Shown here piece after piece: positions 1-10,695 of a DNA stretch of 64,000 nt. The number at the start of each line of letters is the position of its first letter. The first letter of the stretch is position 1. The stretch lies in assembly GCF_000230695.2 (NCBI RefSeq), contig NC_020541.1:1736001-1800000 (forward strand), given 5' to 3'. Both the position numbers and the translations under genes were made by a program. The notes below the pieces were generated by a model, which did not search any database, was not told the DNA's origin, and saw nothing but the letters and a program-made list of their open reading frames with translations. Source of the stretch: Rhodanobacter denitrificans. GTDB lineage: Bacteria; Pseudomonadota; Gammaproteobacteria; Xanthomonadales; Rhodanobacteraceae.

Positions 1-2
1 TC

Positions 3-224
3 ACCGTCCGCACGCCGCCGGCGCGCGCCGGCTTGGCCTGTCGCGCGACGGCAGGCTGGGTGCTGCCCGTGCTGGGTCCGTCGGTTCCGGCCGAAGGCGG
101 CGAGTTGCGCCAGGCGGCGAGCAGCCTGCCGCCCGCGGTGCAGGCCGCGGTCGATGCCCGCTTGCGCGGCAATGTCTTCGACGCGCAGCAGGAGCGCGCC
201 GCACGCGCGGCAGGCTGGCGCTGA
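3..224 (+). CDS. C-terminal end of an unidentified protein, cut by the window edge
   Basis: A reading frame open from the first bases runs to a TGA at 222-224 and would supply the last 73 residues of a protein whose start lies outside the window. The visible part is Ala/Arg-rich and ends in a probably helical stretch with no motif I recognise. Codon positions look coding (G/C-rich third positions), but the surrounding DNA is so GC-rich that frames stay open by chance. It would converge with the small lipoprotein gene that ends at 279. Function unknown, and the call rests on frame and position only. Confidence 0.4.
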   Translation, partial: TVRTPPARAGLACRATAGWVLPVLGPSVPAEGGELRQAASSLPPAVQAAVDARLRGNVFDAQQERAARAAGWR

Positions 225-278
225 AGGCGCGGGGCATCGCGGCGCATCTGCGCTGCCGTGGCGGCGACGCGTCGCGGC

Positions 279-497
279 TCAACGCCCTCTGACGGAATCG
301 GCCTCGCGCATGCAGCGGCCGAACGCGACGTTGCGAAGGCCGATGCCGGTGCTGTCCAGCGCATACGCGGGGGAAACGGCGGCACGGACCCTGCAGCTGC
401 GCTCGGCATGCAGGTGCTGCGCGTCGCGGTCGATGGGTTGCGAGGCGCAGGCGGCAAGGCACAGGCCGGCCAGGCCGGCGATCGTCAGCTTCAGCAT
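279..497 (-). CDS. small predicted lipoprotein, 72 aa
   Basis: The protein starts with a short hydrophobic signal segment and a lipobox L-A-A-C with the acylated Cys at residue 17. This predicts export by Sec, diacylglycerol addition and signal peptidase II cleavage. The mature part is about 55 residues, contains two further Cys (about residues 35 and 62) that could form a disulphide, and matches no family I know. The ATG at 497 lies about 65 bases downstream of the LytTR regulator stop on the same strand, so it may be the third gene of that operon. Role unknown. Confidence 0.6.
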   Translation of the reverse strand: MLKLTIAGLAGLCLAACASQPIDRDAQHLHAERSCRVRAAVSPAYALDSTGIGLRNVAFGRCMREADSVRGR

Positions 498-562
498 GAT
501 GGGTTTTTCGAGGTGGTCGGTTTGGGGTCGCGCAGCTCGTGCATGACGAGCCGCACGCGGGC

Positions 563-1333
563 TTACATGTTGCGGAACAGCGCCATGAAGGGCTGGCTCA
601 CGGTGAGGGTTTCGGGGCGTTGTCTGAGACGCACGGTGCCCTTGCCGCTGTCGTCGCGGACGATGGAGGCAATCGCTTTCAGGTTGACTATGGTGGAGCG
701 GTGGATCTGCTTGAACACGGCCGGGTCGAGCTGCTCCAGCAGTTCGCGGATCGGCTTGCGCAGCAATGCTTCGCCGTCGGCGGTCATCGCCACGGTGTAC
801 TTGTGGTCGGCGCGGAAGTAGGCGACGTCGTCCACCATGATGAGCCGCGTCTCGCGGCCGGTGCCTGCGGTGATCCAGGTGAGCGGCGGCGCGGCACCGG
901 TCTGCGCGCCGCCTTGCGCCAGCTCGCGCAGCAGCAGGGCGAGGTCGCCGCGCGCGGTCTGGCCGGCGCTGGCGCGGCGCTTCAGCCGTTCGACGGTGGC
1001 GGCCAGGCGCTCGACGACGATGGGCTTGAGCAGGTAGTCGATCGCGCCGCGCTCGAAGGCGTCGATGGCGTACTGATCGTAGGCGGTGGTGAATACCACC
1101 TGCGTGGCGGGGCTGGCTTCGGCCGCCGCCGCGGCCACTTCCAGGCCGCTCAGACCGGGCATGCGGATATCGAGGAAGGCCACGTCCGGTTGCTGCGCGG
1201 CGATCGCGTCGAGCGCGTCGGCGCCGTTCTCGCAGTCGGCGACCACGTCCAGTTCCGGCCACACCTCGCTGAGCAGGCGGCGCAGTGCATCGCGCAGCAG
1301 CGGCTCGTCCTCGGCGATCACAGCCCGGCTCAT
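563..1333 (-). CDS. LytTR-family response regulator, 256 aa
   Basis: This is a two-domain cytoplasmic regulator. The receiver domain (about residues 3-115) shows the acidic pair E8/D9, the phospho-acceptor D55 in the FLDIRMPG motif, T82/T83 and the switch Lys K103. A short linker leads to a LytTR DNA-binding domain (about 150-252) with the typical segments around DVAYFRADHKYT and FKQIHRSTIVNL. The partner is the histidine kinase directly upstream, whose stop overlaps this ATG as an ATGA. LytTR regulators bind repeated sites and often control surface, secretion or virulence functions; the targets here cannot be read from the sequence. Confidence 0.93.
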   Translation of the reverse strand: MSRAVIAEDEPLLRDALRRLLSEVWPELDVVADCENGADALDAIAAQQPDVAFLDIRMPGLSGLEVAAAAAEASPATQVVFTTAYDQYAIDAFERGAIDYLLKPIVVERLAATVERLKRRASAGQTARGDLALLLRELAQGGAQTGAAPPLTWITAGTGRETRLIMVDDVAYFRADHKYTVAMTADGEALLRKPIRELLEQLDPAVFKQIHRSTIVNLKAIASIVRDDSGKGTVRLRQRPETLTVSQPFMALFRNM

Positions 1334-2592
1334 GGGCGCGGCTCCGCGGCGATCAGTGCCATCTGTTGCGCTGGCACGGTGAGCGTGGCGGCCACACCTT
1401 CCGGCACGTTGGCGACCACGGCCAGCGAGGCGCGCGGGCCGTACACGAGCTGCAGGCGTTCGCGCACGTTCTTCAGACCGATGCCGGTGCCACCGCCGGC
1501 CGCGCCGAAGCCCTGGCCGTCGTCGGCCACCGTGACCGCCACGCTGTCGCCGTCGCGGCGGGCGAGGATCCACACCGTGCCGCCGCCGGGCTTGGGTTCC
1601 AGTCCGTGCTTGATCGCGTTCTCCACCAGGGTCTGCAGCATCATCGGCGGTAGCGTGACGGCACGCAGCGCGTCGGGCACTTCGATCCTCAGCTCCAGTC
1701 GCGCGCCCATGCGGATCTTCAGGATTTCGAGGTAGGCGCGGGCGCGCTCCAGCTCTTCGCCGAGCGTGGACAGCGTTTCCTCCGCACTGGGCAGCGAGTG
1801 GCGCAGGTACTGGATGAGGTGACCGAGCATGCGGTCGGCCTGCGCCGGCTCGCTGCGCGTGAGGTACTGCGCGCTGGCCAGCGTGTTGTAGAGGAAGTGC
1901 GGCTCCACCTGCGCGTGCAGCAGGTTGAGCCTGGCCTGCGCCAGTTCCTTGTCGGTGGCGGCCTGGGTGGCGGCCTGCTGTTCGCGGCGGCGACGTTCGG
2001 CCACGCGGCGGGCGAGGGCGCGGGAGATCGCCTCGGCGTTGACCAGGTTGGTGCCGTCGTCCACACGGAACCAGTCGGTCCACGCGCCGCTTTCCGGTTC
2101 GCATACCAGGGTGACGCTGCCGGTGCCGTCGCTGGGCGTTACCGTGGCGAAGATCTGGTTGCGCCGGCTGCCCAGCCAGCTGAACGGGTTGAGCCAGCCG
2201 AGCACGGCGCGGCCGTAGGGACTGGGACGGCGCACCTTGGCGCGCACCTGCAGGCTGTCGCGGGCGCTCTCGATTTCCTCGGTGTGGGGCAGTTCGCGGA
2301 TCGCCGCGTCCAGCATGTCGAACGCCTCGCCGGCCTCGAACGGCAGCTCGATCTGGCGGCGCTGGCGGTTGCCCAGCGTGTCCAGGTTCACCTGCCCGGC
2401 GATCAGGCGCACGCGCCGCAGGTGGGAGAACGCACCGGTGACCACCAGTGCCAGCACCACGGCGACGATGATTTCCGGCAGCGGTTGCATGCTGCGGAAC
2501 GGGCCGCTGTTGGCCATCAAGGTGAAAACGAAGGTCAGCGCCAGCAGCCAGGCGACGACCAGGCGCGCCACGAAGAAGAAGCCCTTGATCAC
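1330..2592 (-). CDS. LytS/YehU-type membrane histidine kinase, about 420 aa
   Basis: An N-terminal pair of hydrophobic helices (about residues 5-27 and 38-56) anchors the protein. A middle region without a recognised sensor domain follows. Then comes the His_kinase domain, with the phospho-accepting His in the EPHFLYNT motif, and an HATPase with N box (VENAIKHG), DDGQGF and GTGIGLKNVRERL. I chose the GTG at 2592 because a GGGGA ribosome site sits eight bases before it. The ATG at 2631 and one at 2760 are alternatives that would add residues of poor quality ahead of the first membrane helix. It is co-translated with its response regulator through a 4-base overlap. Confidence 0.88.
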   Translation of the reverse strand: MIKGFFFVARLVVAWLLALTFVFTLMANSGPFRSMQPLPEIIVAVVLALVVTGAFSHLRRVRLIAGQVNLDTLGNRQRRQIELPFEAGEAFDMLDAAIRELPHTEEIESARDSLQVRAKVRRPSPYGRAVLGWLNPFSWLGSRRNQIFATVTPSDGTGSVTLVCEPESGAWTDWFRVDDGTNLVNAEAISRALARRVAERRRREQQAATQAATDKELAQARLNLLHAQVEPHFLYNTLASAQYLTRSEPAQADRMLGHLIQYLRHSLPSAEETLSTLGEELERARAYLEILKIRMGARLELRIEVPDALRAVTLPPMMLQTLVENAIKHGLEPKPGGGTVWILARRDGDSVAVTVADDGQGFGAAGGGTGIGLKNVRERLQLVYGPRASLAVVANVPEGVAATLTVPAQQMALIAAEPRP

Positions 2593-3094
2593 GTCGATGT
2601 CCCCAATGGTGGAGCGTTGGGAAGCGAGCATAGCCGCCAATCCTGCGCCTTTTGCGGGCCGTGCGACCAAGGCGGAAGCGAAAGGCATGGAACGGCGGAA
2701 ACGCCGCATGAAGCGCAGGCAGCGCGTCGGTTCGACATGACCTGCGGCCATGCCGGTCATGTCACTGGCGATGCCTGCGGGCGGCGCCGCATGGACGCCG
2801 CGCGCCGCCGTGTCTCATGTCGCCGGTTCGTGCCGGGCGCCGCGCTGGCCGCGGTGGCCGTGCGGTGGTGGCGGCGCGGTGGTGACATGGTGCGCATGCA
2901 GGGCGGCCAGCCGTCGCGCGTCGTTCCCGCCGTCGTGGCGGACAACGGGTCACGAGCGGGACGTTGACCCGTACTTCGCAGCCGCGCCGCTACCGTCGGG
3001 ACGAACGGCCGGGTACGTCGGGTTGCGCCCGGCGCTGGCCGGCGTCGCCGAAAACCATCGAATGGCCGCCCCGTCTCGCCAGGAGGAACCATCC
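2593..3094. other. about 500-base stretch without a convincing gene
   Basis: Frames are open on both strands, but their products are Arg/Ala/Trp-rich translations typical of GC-rich non-coding DNA. None starts with a good ribosome site. The stretch lies between the divergent starts of the kinase gene (left) and the 88-aa gene (right), so it must hold promoters for both; I cannot place them with confidence. Confidence 0.5.
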
Positions 3095-3361
3095 ATGTCC
3101 GATGAAAATGCCAAGAAGCCGGCCGACCACGTCGTCGACACGGTGGCGCAGCTCAAGGAGATGCGACATTACTCGAAGAACAACGTGGAAGCGTTGACCG
3201 CGGCGTGGCTGCTGTTCGACGGCGAATTGTCCAGGCTCGGGCAGGCGGACAAGCTCGCCGACCTGATGGACCGCCAGGGGCAGTTGCACGAGGCGCTGGA
3301 AAAGACGATTGCCGATCTGGAGGAAGTGCTGGCGAAGATGCAGCCCGAGCCGGAAGAGTAG
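3095..3361 (+). CDS. small acidic helical protein, 88 aa, unknown function
   Basis: The ATG at 3095 follows a strong AGGAGG at 3081-3086 with normal spacing, which decides the start. An open frame further upstream is not credible. The protein is short, acidic, without signal or membrane segment, and predicted nearly all helical, with heptad-like spacing of Leu/Ile between about residues 45 and 82. I do not recognise a family. It is followed after 117 bases by the PAS-GGDEF gene on the same strand, but the gap and the AT-rich patch near 3420-3430 suggest a separate promoter for that gene. Confidence 0.75.
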   Translation: MSDENAKKPADHVVDTVAQLKEMRHYSKNNVEALTAAWLLFDGELSRLGQADKLADLMDRQGQLHEALEKTIADLEEVLAKMQPEPEE

Positions 3362-3478
3362 GTCGCCGCACGGTATCCGGTGGCGACGCACGCGCCGCCC
3401 GTCTGACGCGCCGATGGCCTGATATATATTTGGCGCGGGCCAGGCATTGCGCAGGCCGCAAGTTTACGGGGCGGCGAG

Positions 3479-4417
3479 ATGGTGGCTATCGAAAACAGGC
3501 TGGAGTCCGACAGCGCCGTCTACAAGACGCTGCTGGAATCGACCCGGGCGATCCCGTGGAAGATCGACTGGGACAGCAAGCAGTTCGCCTACATCGGGCC
3601 GCAGATCGAGGCGCTGCTGGGCTGGGCGCCGTCGAGCTGGGAGAGCGTGGGCGACTGGGCCAGCCGCATGCATCCGGAGGACCGCGACTGGGTGGTGGAC
3701 TTCTGCGTGGCGCAGTCGCAGGCGGGGGTGGACCACGAGGCCGACTACCGCGCACTGACCCGCGACGGCCACTACGTGTGGATCCGCGACGTGGTGCACG
3801 TGGTGCGCCGGCCCGACGGCACGGTCGATTCGCTGATCGGCTTCATGTTCGACATCAGCGAGCGCAAGCGCACCGAGCAGCAGCTGGTCAGCCTGCAGAA
3901 GGAGATGGAGGAGCTTTCCTTCCGCGACGGCCTGACCGGTGTGGCCAACCGGCGGCGTTTCGACGCCGTCATCGAGCTCGAGTGGAGCAACGCGCGGCGC
4001 AACCGGCAGCCGCTGTCGCTGCTGATGATCGACATCGACTATTTCAAGCAGTACAACGACCGCTACGGCCACCTGGAGGGCGACGCCTGCCTGAAGCACG
4101 TGGCGCGGGTGCTGGGGTCGGCGGCCACGCGCGCGCGCGACCTGCCGGCCCGCTTCGGCGGCGAGGAGTTCGTGCTGGTGCTGCCGGAAACCGACCAGGC
4201 CGCCGCGCGCAAGCTGGCCGAGCGCTGCCGCGAGCTGATCCTGGCCGAGCAGATCCCGCACGAGTGGTCCCCGATCGGCCCCATACTGACGATCAGCGTC
4301 GGCGTGGGCAGCGCGATCCCGGGCCACGACGACGAGTTGCGGGCATTCATCGACATGGTGGACAAGCGGCTGTACCAGGCCAAGCAGCAGGGCCGCAACC
4401 GCATCGTGGCAGGATAA
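3479..4417 (+). CDS. PAS-GGDEF diguanylate cyclase, 312 aa
   Basis: This protein should make cyclic di-GMP from two GTP. A PAS fold of the PAS_3 type fills about residues 20-135 (WAPSSWESV and WIRDVVHVVRR segments, ending FDISERK), then a short coiled linker leads into the GGDEF domain (about 145-310). The active-site loop is an intact GGEEF at 227-231, preceded at exactly five residues by an RxxD inhibitory site (R218, D221). The enzyme is therefore probably both active and product-inhibited. There is no membrane segment, so it is a cytoplasmic sensor. The ligand of the PAS domain is unknown. Confidence 0.93.
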   Translation: MVAIENRLESDSAVYKTLLESTRAIPWKIDWDSKQFAYIGPQIEALLGWAPSSWESVGDWASRMHPEDRDWVVDFCVAQSQAGVDHEADYRALTRDGHYVWIRDVVHVVRRPDGTVDSLIGFMFDISERKRTEQQLVSLQKEMEELSFRDGLTGVANRRRFDAVIELEWSNARRNRQPLSLLMIDIDYFKQYNDRYGHLEGDACLKHVARVLGSAATRARDLPARFGGEEFVLVLPETDQAAARKLAERCRELILAEQIPHEWSPIGPILTISVGVGSAIPGHDDELRAFIDMVDKRLYQAKQQGRNRIVAG

Positions 4418-4464
4418 CCCCGGGCGTTCCGACATCTCGCGAAGGCGTGCCCATGGAGATCGAC

Positions 4465-4854
4465 ATGCGCAGGATCATCTTTTTCGCGGCGCTCGCCGTT
4501 TCGGTGCTGCCGGTTTTTGCAGCGGCCCAGTCCTACGCCGGTGCCAAGGCGTTGGCCGATCGTGACGAGGCATCCGTGTCGAAGGCCCAGTCGGGTGTGC
4601 TTCTCGCATCGCAGGGGGCGGCCATCGACCGGATCGTCCCGCTGTGTGAACGGGCCATGGGGCCGGCGGGCATGCCCCCGTTCGTGGTCGTGGTGGAGTT
4701 GGACGCGGCCGGCAAGATCGTCGCGACATGGCGCGAGGGCAACTCTGATTTCGCCGTCTGTTTCGAAAAGCAGCTGGGCACGCTCTCGCTGTTCGTCCCG
4801 CCGCGGGCGCCGTTCTACACCTCGTTCGAGATGAGCATGTCGGCGGGCGACTGA
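4465..4854 (+). CDS. small exported protein, about 129 aa
   Basis: The protein begins with a clear Sec signal peptide (basic MRR, hydrophobic core, cleavage near AAAQS at about residues 18-20). A mature domain of about 110 residues has two Cys (around LCERAM and AVCFEK) that could pair in the periplasm. I prefer the ATG at 4465 because GGAG lies six bases before it; an in-frame ATG at 4453 adds four residues. The pattern of a two-strand segment with VVELDAAGKI resembles other small periplasmic proteins with TonB-C-like folds, but I cannot assign a family. A strong terminator follows. Confidence 0.72.
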   Translation: MRRIIFFAALAVSVLPVFAAAQSYAGAKALADRDEASVSKAQSGVLLASQGAAIDRIVPLCERAMGPAGMPPFVVVVELDAAGKIVATWREGNSDFAVCFEKQLGTLSLFVPPRAPFYTSFEMSMSAGD

Positions 4855-4876
4855 CGCCTGCGCGCCGCGGAAAACG

Positions 4877-4902
4877 AAAAGGCCCCGCAGGCGGGGCCTT
4901 TT
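4877..4902. terminator. bidirectional intrinsic terminator
   Basis: A GGCCCCGC/GCGGGGCC stem with a two-base loop is flanked by A-runs on the left and T-runs on the right. It can therefore terminate both the exported-protein gene from the left and gcvP from the right. Confidence 0.88.
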
Positions 4903-4927
4903 CGTGCCGCGCCGAAGCGCGGATTGG

Positions 4928-7795
<2,868 letters not shown>

Positions 7796-7841
7796 GACTG
7801 GGCATCCGAAGACAACGTGCCGTGCCGCACGTGGGGCGCCC

Positions 7842-8022
7842 CTCTGTCCTTTTGCCTGAGAGTTTGGAAGCGCGATGGCTGCGCTTCGTGCCCCTTCGGC
7901 GCCGGATTCAACCGGTCTCTCCAGAGTGTTCGCACATGATGGTATGGGAGCCTGAGCGATTACGGGCGTTGCGTCTTCGGCAGCGGCACGTGCCCGGTCA
8001 AGGGCCGCCCGCTTCTCCCACC
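7842..8022 (-). promoter_or_regulatory. tandem glycine riboswitch upstream of gcvP
   Basis: Read on the minus strand there are two aptamer-like units. The unit next to gcvP (7842-7926) has the full consensus set: GGAGAGACC, GCCGAAGGGGCA, AACTCTCAGGCAAAAGGACAGAG. The distal unit (about 7941-8022) keeps GGGAGAAGC, GCCGAAGACGCAA and GCTCAGGCTCCC but is shorter and diverges in the GAAGGNGCAA loop. Known glycine riboswitches switch on glycine cleavage genes when glycine is high, which fits the gene here. The exact P1 ends were drawn by eye. Confidence 0.9.
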
Positions 8023-8142
8023 ATGCGTTTACCGCGGTGATTATACAGGGCGGGCGGCGCGTGTTGCGGCTCGTCGGGGTGTGGTTCAGAAACCTCCCGC
8101 GTTATGCTCGGACACCCCATTCCCCGGCCCGCCGGAGCTCCC

Positions 8143-8559
8143 ATGATCCGTATCGGCGACATCGACCACGTGGTGCTGCGTGCCATCGACGTCGCAGCCA
8201 TGCAACGCTTCTACTGCGATGTGCTCGGCTGTCATGAAGAACGCCGGCAGGACGAGATCGGCCTGGTGCAGCTGCGTGCCGGTACCTCGCTGATCGACCT
8301 GGTGGCCATCGACGGCAAGCTCGGCCGCCACGGCGGCGCCGCGCCGAGCAGGGAAGGCCACAACATGGATCACCTGTGCCTGCGCGTGGAGGACTACGAC
8401 GAGGCAGCGATTCTGGCGCACCTGAAGGCACATGGCGTGCGCATCGGCGAGCTGGGCTCGCGCTACGGCGCGAAAGGCGAGGGCCCGTCGATCTACCTGT
8501 ACGACCCGCAGGGCAACATGGTTGAGTTGAAGGGGCCGGCAGCGTCGGCTGCGCAGTGA
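8143..8559 (+). CDS. VOC superfamily (glyoxalase/dioxygenase-like) protein, 138 aa
   Basis: A single VOC domain of beta-alpha-beta-beta-beta units. The candidate metal ligands are His in IDHVVL near the start, His in MDHLCLRV about residue 78, and Glu in the closing GNMVELKG motif, all at family positions. The chain length is normal for one-domain VOC proteins, which act as dimers. The substrate cannot be told: glyoxalase, thiol transferase and dioxygenase members share the fold. The ATG at 8143 follows GGAG at usual spacing. It stands alone, between the riboswitch of gcvP and a convergent exported protein. Confidence 0.85.
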   Translation: MIRIGDIDHVVLRAIDVAAMQRFYCDVLGCHEERRQDEIGLVQLRAGTSLIDLVAIDGKLGRHGGAAPSREGHNMDHLCLRVEDYDEAAILAHLKAHGVRIGELGSRYGAKGEGPSIYLYDPQGNMVELKGPAASAAQ

Positions 8560-8591
8560 CGCCGGGCGCCTGATTCCCGCCACCTCCCGCC

Positions 8592-9380
8592 TCAGCCATC
8601 GGCCCAGACCGCACTAATGATCTGCCAGCGTCCATCGATCTTCAGCAAATTGATGAAATCGACGTAGCGCGCCTCGCCCAGCGTGGCATCAAGTTTCGCC
8701 ATCGCCGCGGTGCCAGCCTGGTCCACCGACACGATGCGCCAGTTCGGCCCCCTGGGGTGGGTTGGGCGTCGTGCCTCGTAGCGGCCAATGGCTTCGGCGA
8801 TGGAGTCGGCGCTCATCTGCCCGTCGACCAGGGTGTAATAGACCGCACGCGGATGATGGGTGATGGTCAACAGTCCGCCGTCGCTGTCGACGCTAGCGTC
8901 GATCTTGCGTTGCAGTACGGTGCGGATCTCGGCGAGGTCGTCCGCTGAAATGGCCGGCGGATGGTCGCCCTTCATGGCGATCGAAAAAGTCTTGTTGACG
9001 ACGCGCCAACGACCTTCCGCGTGCAAGAGCAGCAGGTAGTCGGTGAAGACACGGTCGGGGAGGTCGCTGCGCAGCTTGACCATGGCCACATCGTGATCCA
9101 CCTGCAGGTCTTCGATGGCGCTCGAGAAGGCGTGCTGCGCTCCCTGCTGCTCGATGGCGTGGCGCCATTCCGGCTGGGTCAGTGATTGCAGCCGTCCGTT
9201 GGCGTCCACCCAGAACAGGTTCGCCGAGCCGTGGAAGACCTGCTTCAGCGATTCCGGCCGGGCGCTTTCCAGCGCCTGCACATACGTGGTGGCCATCGCC
9301 CGGATATGGGAGTGGTCGGCGGCCGTGGCATTGAGGGGCTGGATCAAGGTCATAGCCAGGAGGCCGAGCAGCTTGAACAT
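8592..9380 (-). CDS. exported protein with two NTF2-like domains, 262 aa
   Basis: A signal peptide (about residues 1-21, cleavage near ATAADH) precedes two tandem NTF2-like/lumazine-binding-type repeats. Each starts with a helix (IRAMATTYVQALES; ADSIAEAIGRYEA) and ends with a strand motif GRWRVVNKTFS or GRWQIISAVWADG. Such domains often bind small ligands or act as immunity or scaffold proteins; no catalytic residues can be assigned. The gene is transcribed divergently from a LysR regulator with only 101 bases between starts, so it is the likely target of that regulator. Confidence 0.75.
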   Translation of the reverse strand: MFKLLGLLAMTLIQPLNATAADHSHIRAMATTYVQALESARPESLKQVFHGSANLFWVDANGRLQSLTQPEWRHAIEQQGAQHAFSSAIEDLQVDHDVAMVKLRSDLPDRVFTDYLLLLHAEGRWRVVNKTFSIAMKGDHPPAISADDLAEIRTVLQRKIDASVDSDGGLLTITHHPRAVYYTLVDGQMSADSIAEAIGRYEARRPTHPRGPNWRIVSVDQAGTAAMAKLDATLGEARYVDFINLLKIDGRWQIISAVWADG

Positions 9381-9456
9381 GGGCGTTCTCCAGTGGGTGG
9401 CAAAAGCATGCGATCCCCACGGCATTGGGTCCAATTCAATATTTGTTACATTGATT

Positions 9457-9469
9457 TCGAAAAATTCGA
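9457..9469. promoter_or_regulatory. 13-bp inverted repeat between divergent genes, possible LysR operator
   Basis: TCGAA and TTCGA arms separated by AAA form a perfect dyad in the intergenic region of the LysR gene and the NTF2-like gene, 12 bases before the LysR ATG. Its place suits autoregulation or divergent control. Short AT-rich dyads also occur by chance, so the call is tentative. Confidence 0.35.
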
Positions 9470-9481
9470 TTGGAGGCAGCG

Positions 9482-10348
9482 ATGGACGACCGCTATCTGC
9501 GGGTATTCCACGCCATTTGCCAGGCGCAGACCATGTCGGCCGCCGCGATGGCGTTGCATCTCAGTCAATCCACGCTGAGTTATCAGCTGGGACAGTTGGA
9601 GCAGTCGCTCGGGGTTGCCCTGTTTGAGCGCCAGGGCCGACGCCTGGTGCTGACGCTGGCCGGGCGGCGCATGCGCGATTTCTGCGACAGGCATTTCTCC
9701 GAGTACCGTCAGCTGCGGGCCGAACTCCAGCAGGCACAGCCGGACGCACCGCGGTTGCGTATCGCGGCGGTCAGCGTGTTCGGGCGCAACATCCTGGTGC
9801 CACATCTGCTGGCGCTCGCCGCTGGGGGCGTGCAAGTCGAGCTCAGTTTTCCTGTGGCCATCGACGTCTTTCATCGCCTGCTGGGAGGCGCGGTGAACCT
9901 GGGCTTCGTCCATTTCAAGCCGGTCATGGCCGGGCTTGCCTATCGGGTAGTCCATCGCGAGGAATACGTGATGATCCGCGCGCGGGGCCATGTCCGCTCG
10001 CGCACGCCGGCACCGTGGGACGAAAGTGCGTTCGTGACCTATGAGGAATGCGACTACCTCATCGCCCGCTGGTATCAGCGTTGCCTCGATCAGCCGCCGC
10101 CGCCTTATCGCAGCGTGGCGCACATGGAAGAGATAGAGGAGGTAGTACGCTGGGTCGCAGCCGGCCATGGGGTGGCGATCGTGCCCAGCTCCTGTCTCGG
10201 CCCTACGCACGTCAAGGATATCGAGACTCGGCAGACCGTCAGAAAATGTCCCAACGACGTGTATGCGGTATGGAGCGCCTCAGGCAAGCCCGATCCGCAC
10301 GTGACCAGGTTGATACGCCGCGTCCGCGAGGCGACCCGCGCGGACTAA
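9482..10348 (+). CDS. LysR-family transcriptional regulator, 288 aa
   Basis: The N-terminal winged helix-turn-helix (about residues 3-62, with the usual QTMSAAAMALHLSQSTLSYQLGQLEQSLGVALFxR layout) is followed by a periplasmic-binding-like effector domain to the C-terminus. This is normal family length. I chose the ATG at 9482 because GGAGG precedes it; a TTG at 9470 would add four residues. The divergent exported NTF2-like protein is the natural candidate target. The effector is unknown. Confidence 0.92.
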   Translation: MDDRYLRVFHAICQAQTMSAAAMALHLSQSTLSYQLGQLEQSLGVALFERQGRRLVLTLAGRRMRDFCDRHFSEYRQLRAELQQAQPDAPRLRIAAVSVFGRNILVPHLLALAAGGVQVELSFPVAIDVFHRLLGGAVNLGFVHFKPVMAGLAYRVVHREEYVMIRARGHVRSRTPAPWDESAFVTYEECDYLIARWYQRCLDQPPPPYRSVAHMEEIEEVVRWVAAGHGVAIVPSSCLGPTHVKDIETRQTVRKCPNDVYAVWSASGKPDPHVTRLIRRVREATRAD

Positions 10349-10443
10349 ACGTGCTTGCGTGCGCAAGTAGCGCGCCGATCATCGACTGGCGTCGAGAAGA
10401 TCGACGCGTTGTTTTCATCTTTTCCTGAACCCTGAAAAGACGA

Positions 10444-10469
10444 AAGCCGCCTGGAGAGGCGGCCTTCGT
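10444..10469. terminator. terminator between lysR and tRNA-Leu
   Basis: A GCCGCCT/AGGCGGC stem with a four-base loop lies between convergent transcription units. On the minus strand the stem is followed by CTTTCGTCTTTT, giving the tRNA a T-rich end; the plus-strand side has a weaker T-run. Confidence 0.75.
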
Positions 10470-10476
10470 TTACAAT

Positions 10477-10564
10477 TGGTGCCCAGGAGAGGACTCGAAC
10501 CTCCACGGAGTTGCCCCCGCTAGCACCTGAAGCTAGTGCGTCTACCAATTCCGCCACCTGGGCA
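10477..10564 (-). tRNA. tRNA-Leu(CAG)
   Basis: Read on the minus strand, a TGCCCAGG acceptor start, the class II GGCGGAATTGGTAGACGC D-arm, an anticodon loop CTTCAGG (anticodon CAG), a long variable arm, a GGTTCGAGTCC T-arm and an encoded CCA are all present. The gene is complete and ends in the terminator just left of it. Confidence 0.96.
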
Positions 10565-10695
10565 GGTGTCACGTCGCTCGGTGAGCTGCGTGAGCCGCGT
10601 AATTTAGGCATCTGCCGGCGGCTTGTCAACACTTTTTCACATCCATTCACTGCGACGTGGCATTCTCCGCGGCGCAAACATCACAAGGACCTTGA

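Noticed and set aside
2593..2760. Longer N-terminus of the LytS-type kinase from an ATG at 2760
   Set aside because: The extra residues are Arg/Ala-rich and not membrane-like; the GTG at 2592 has a good ribosome site directly before the first hydrophobic helix.
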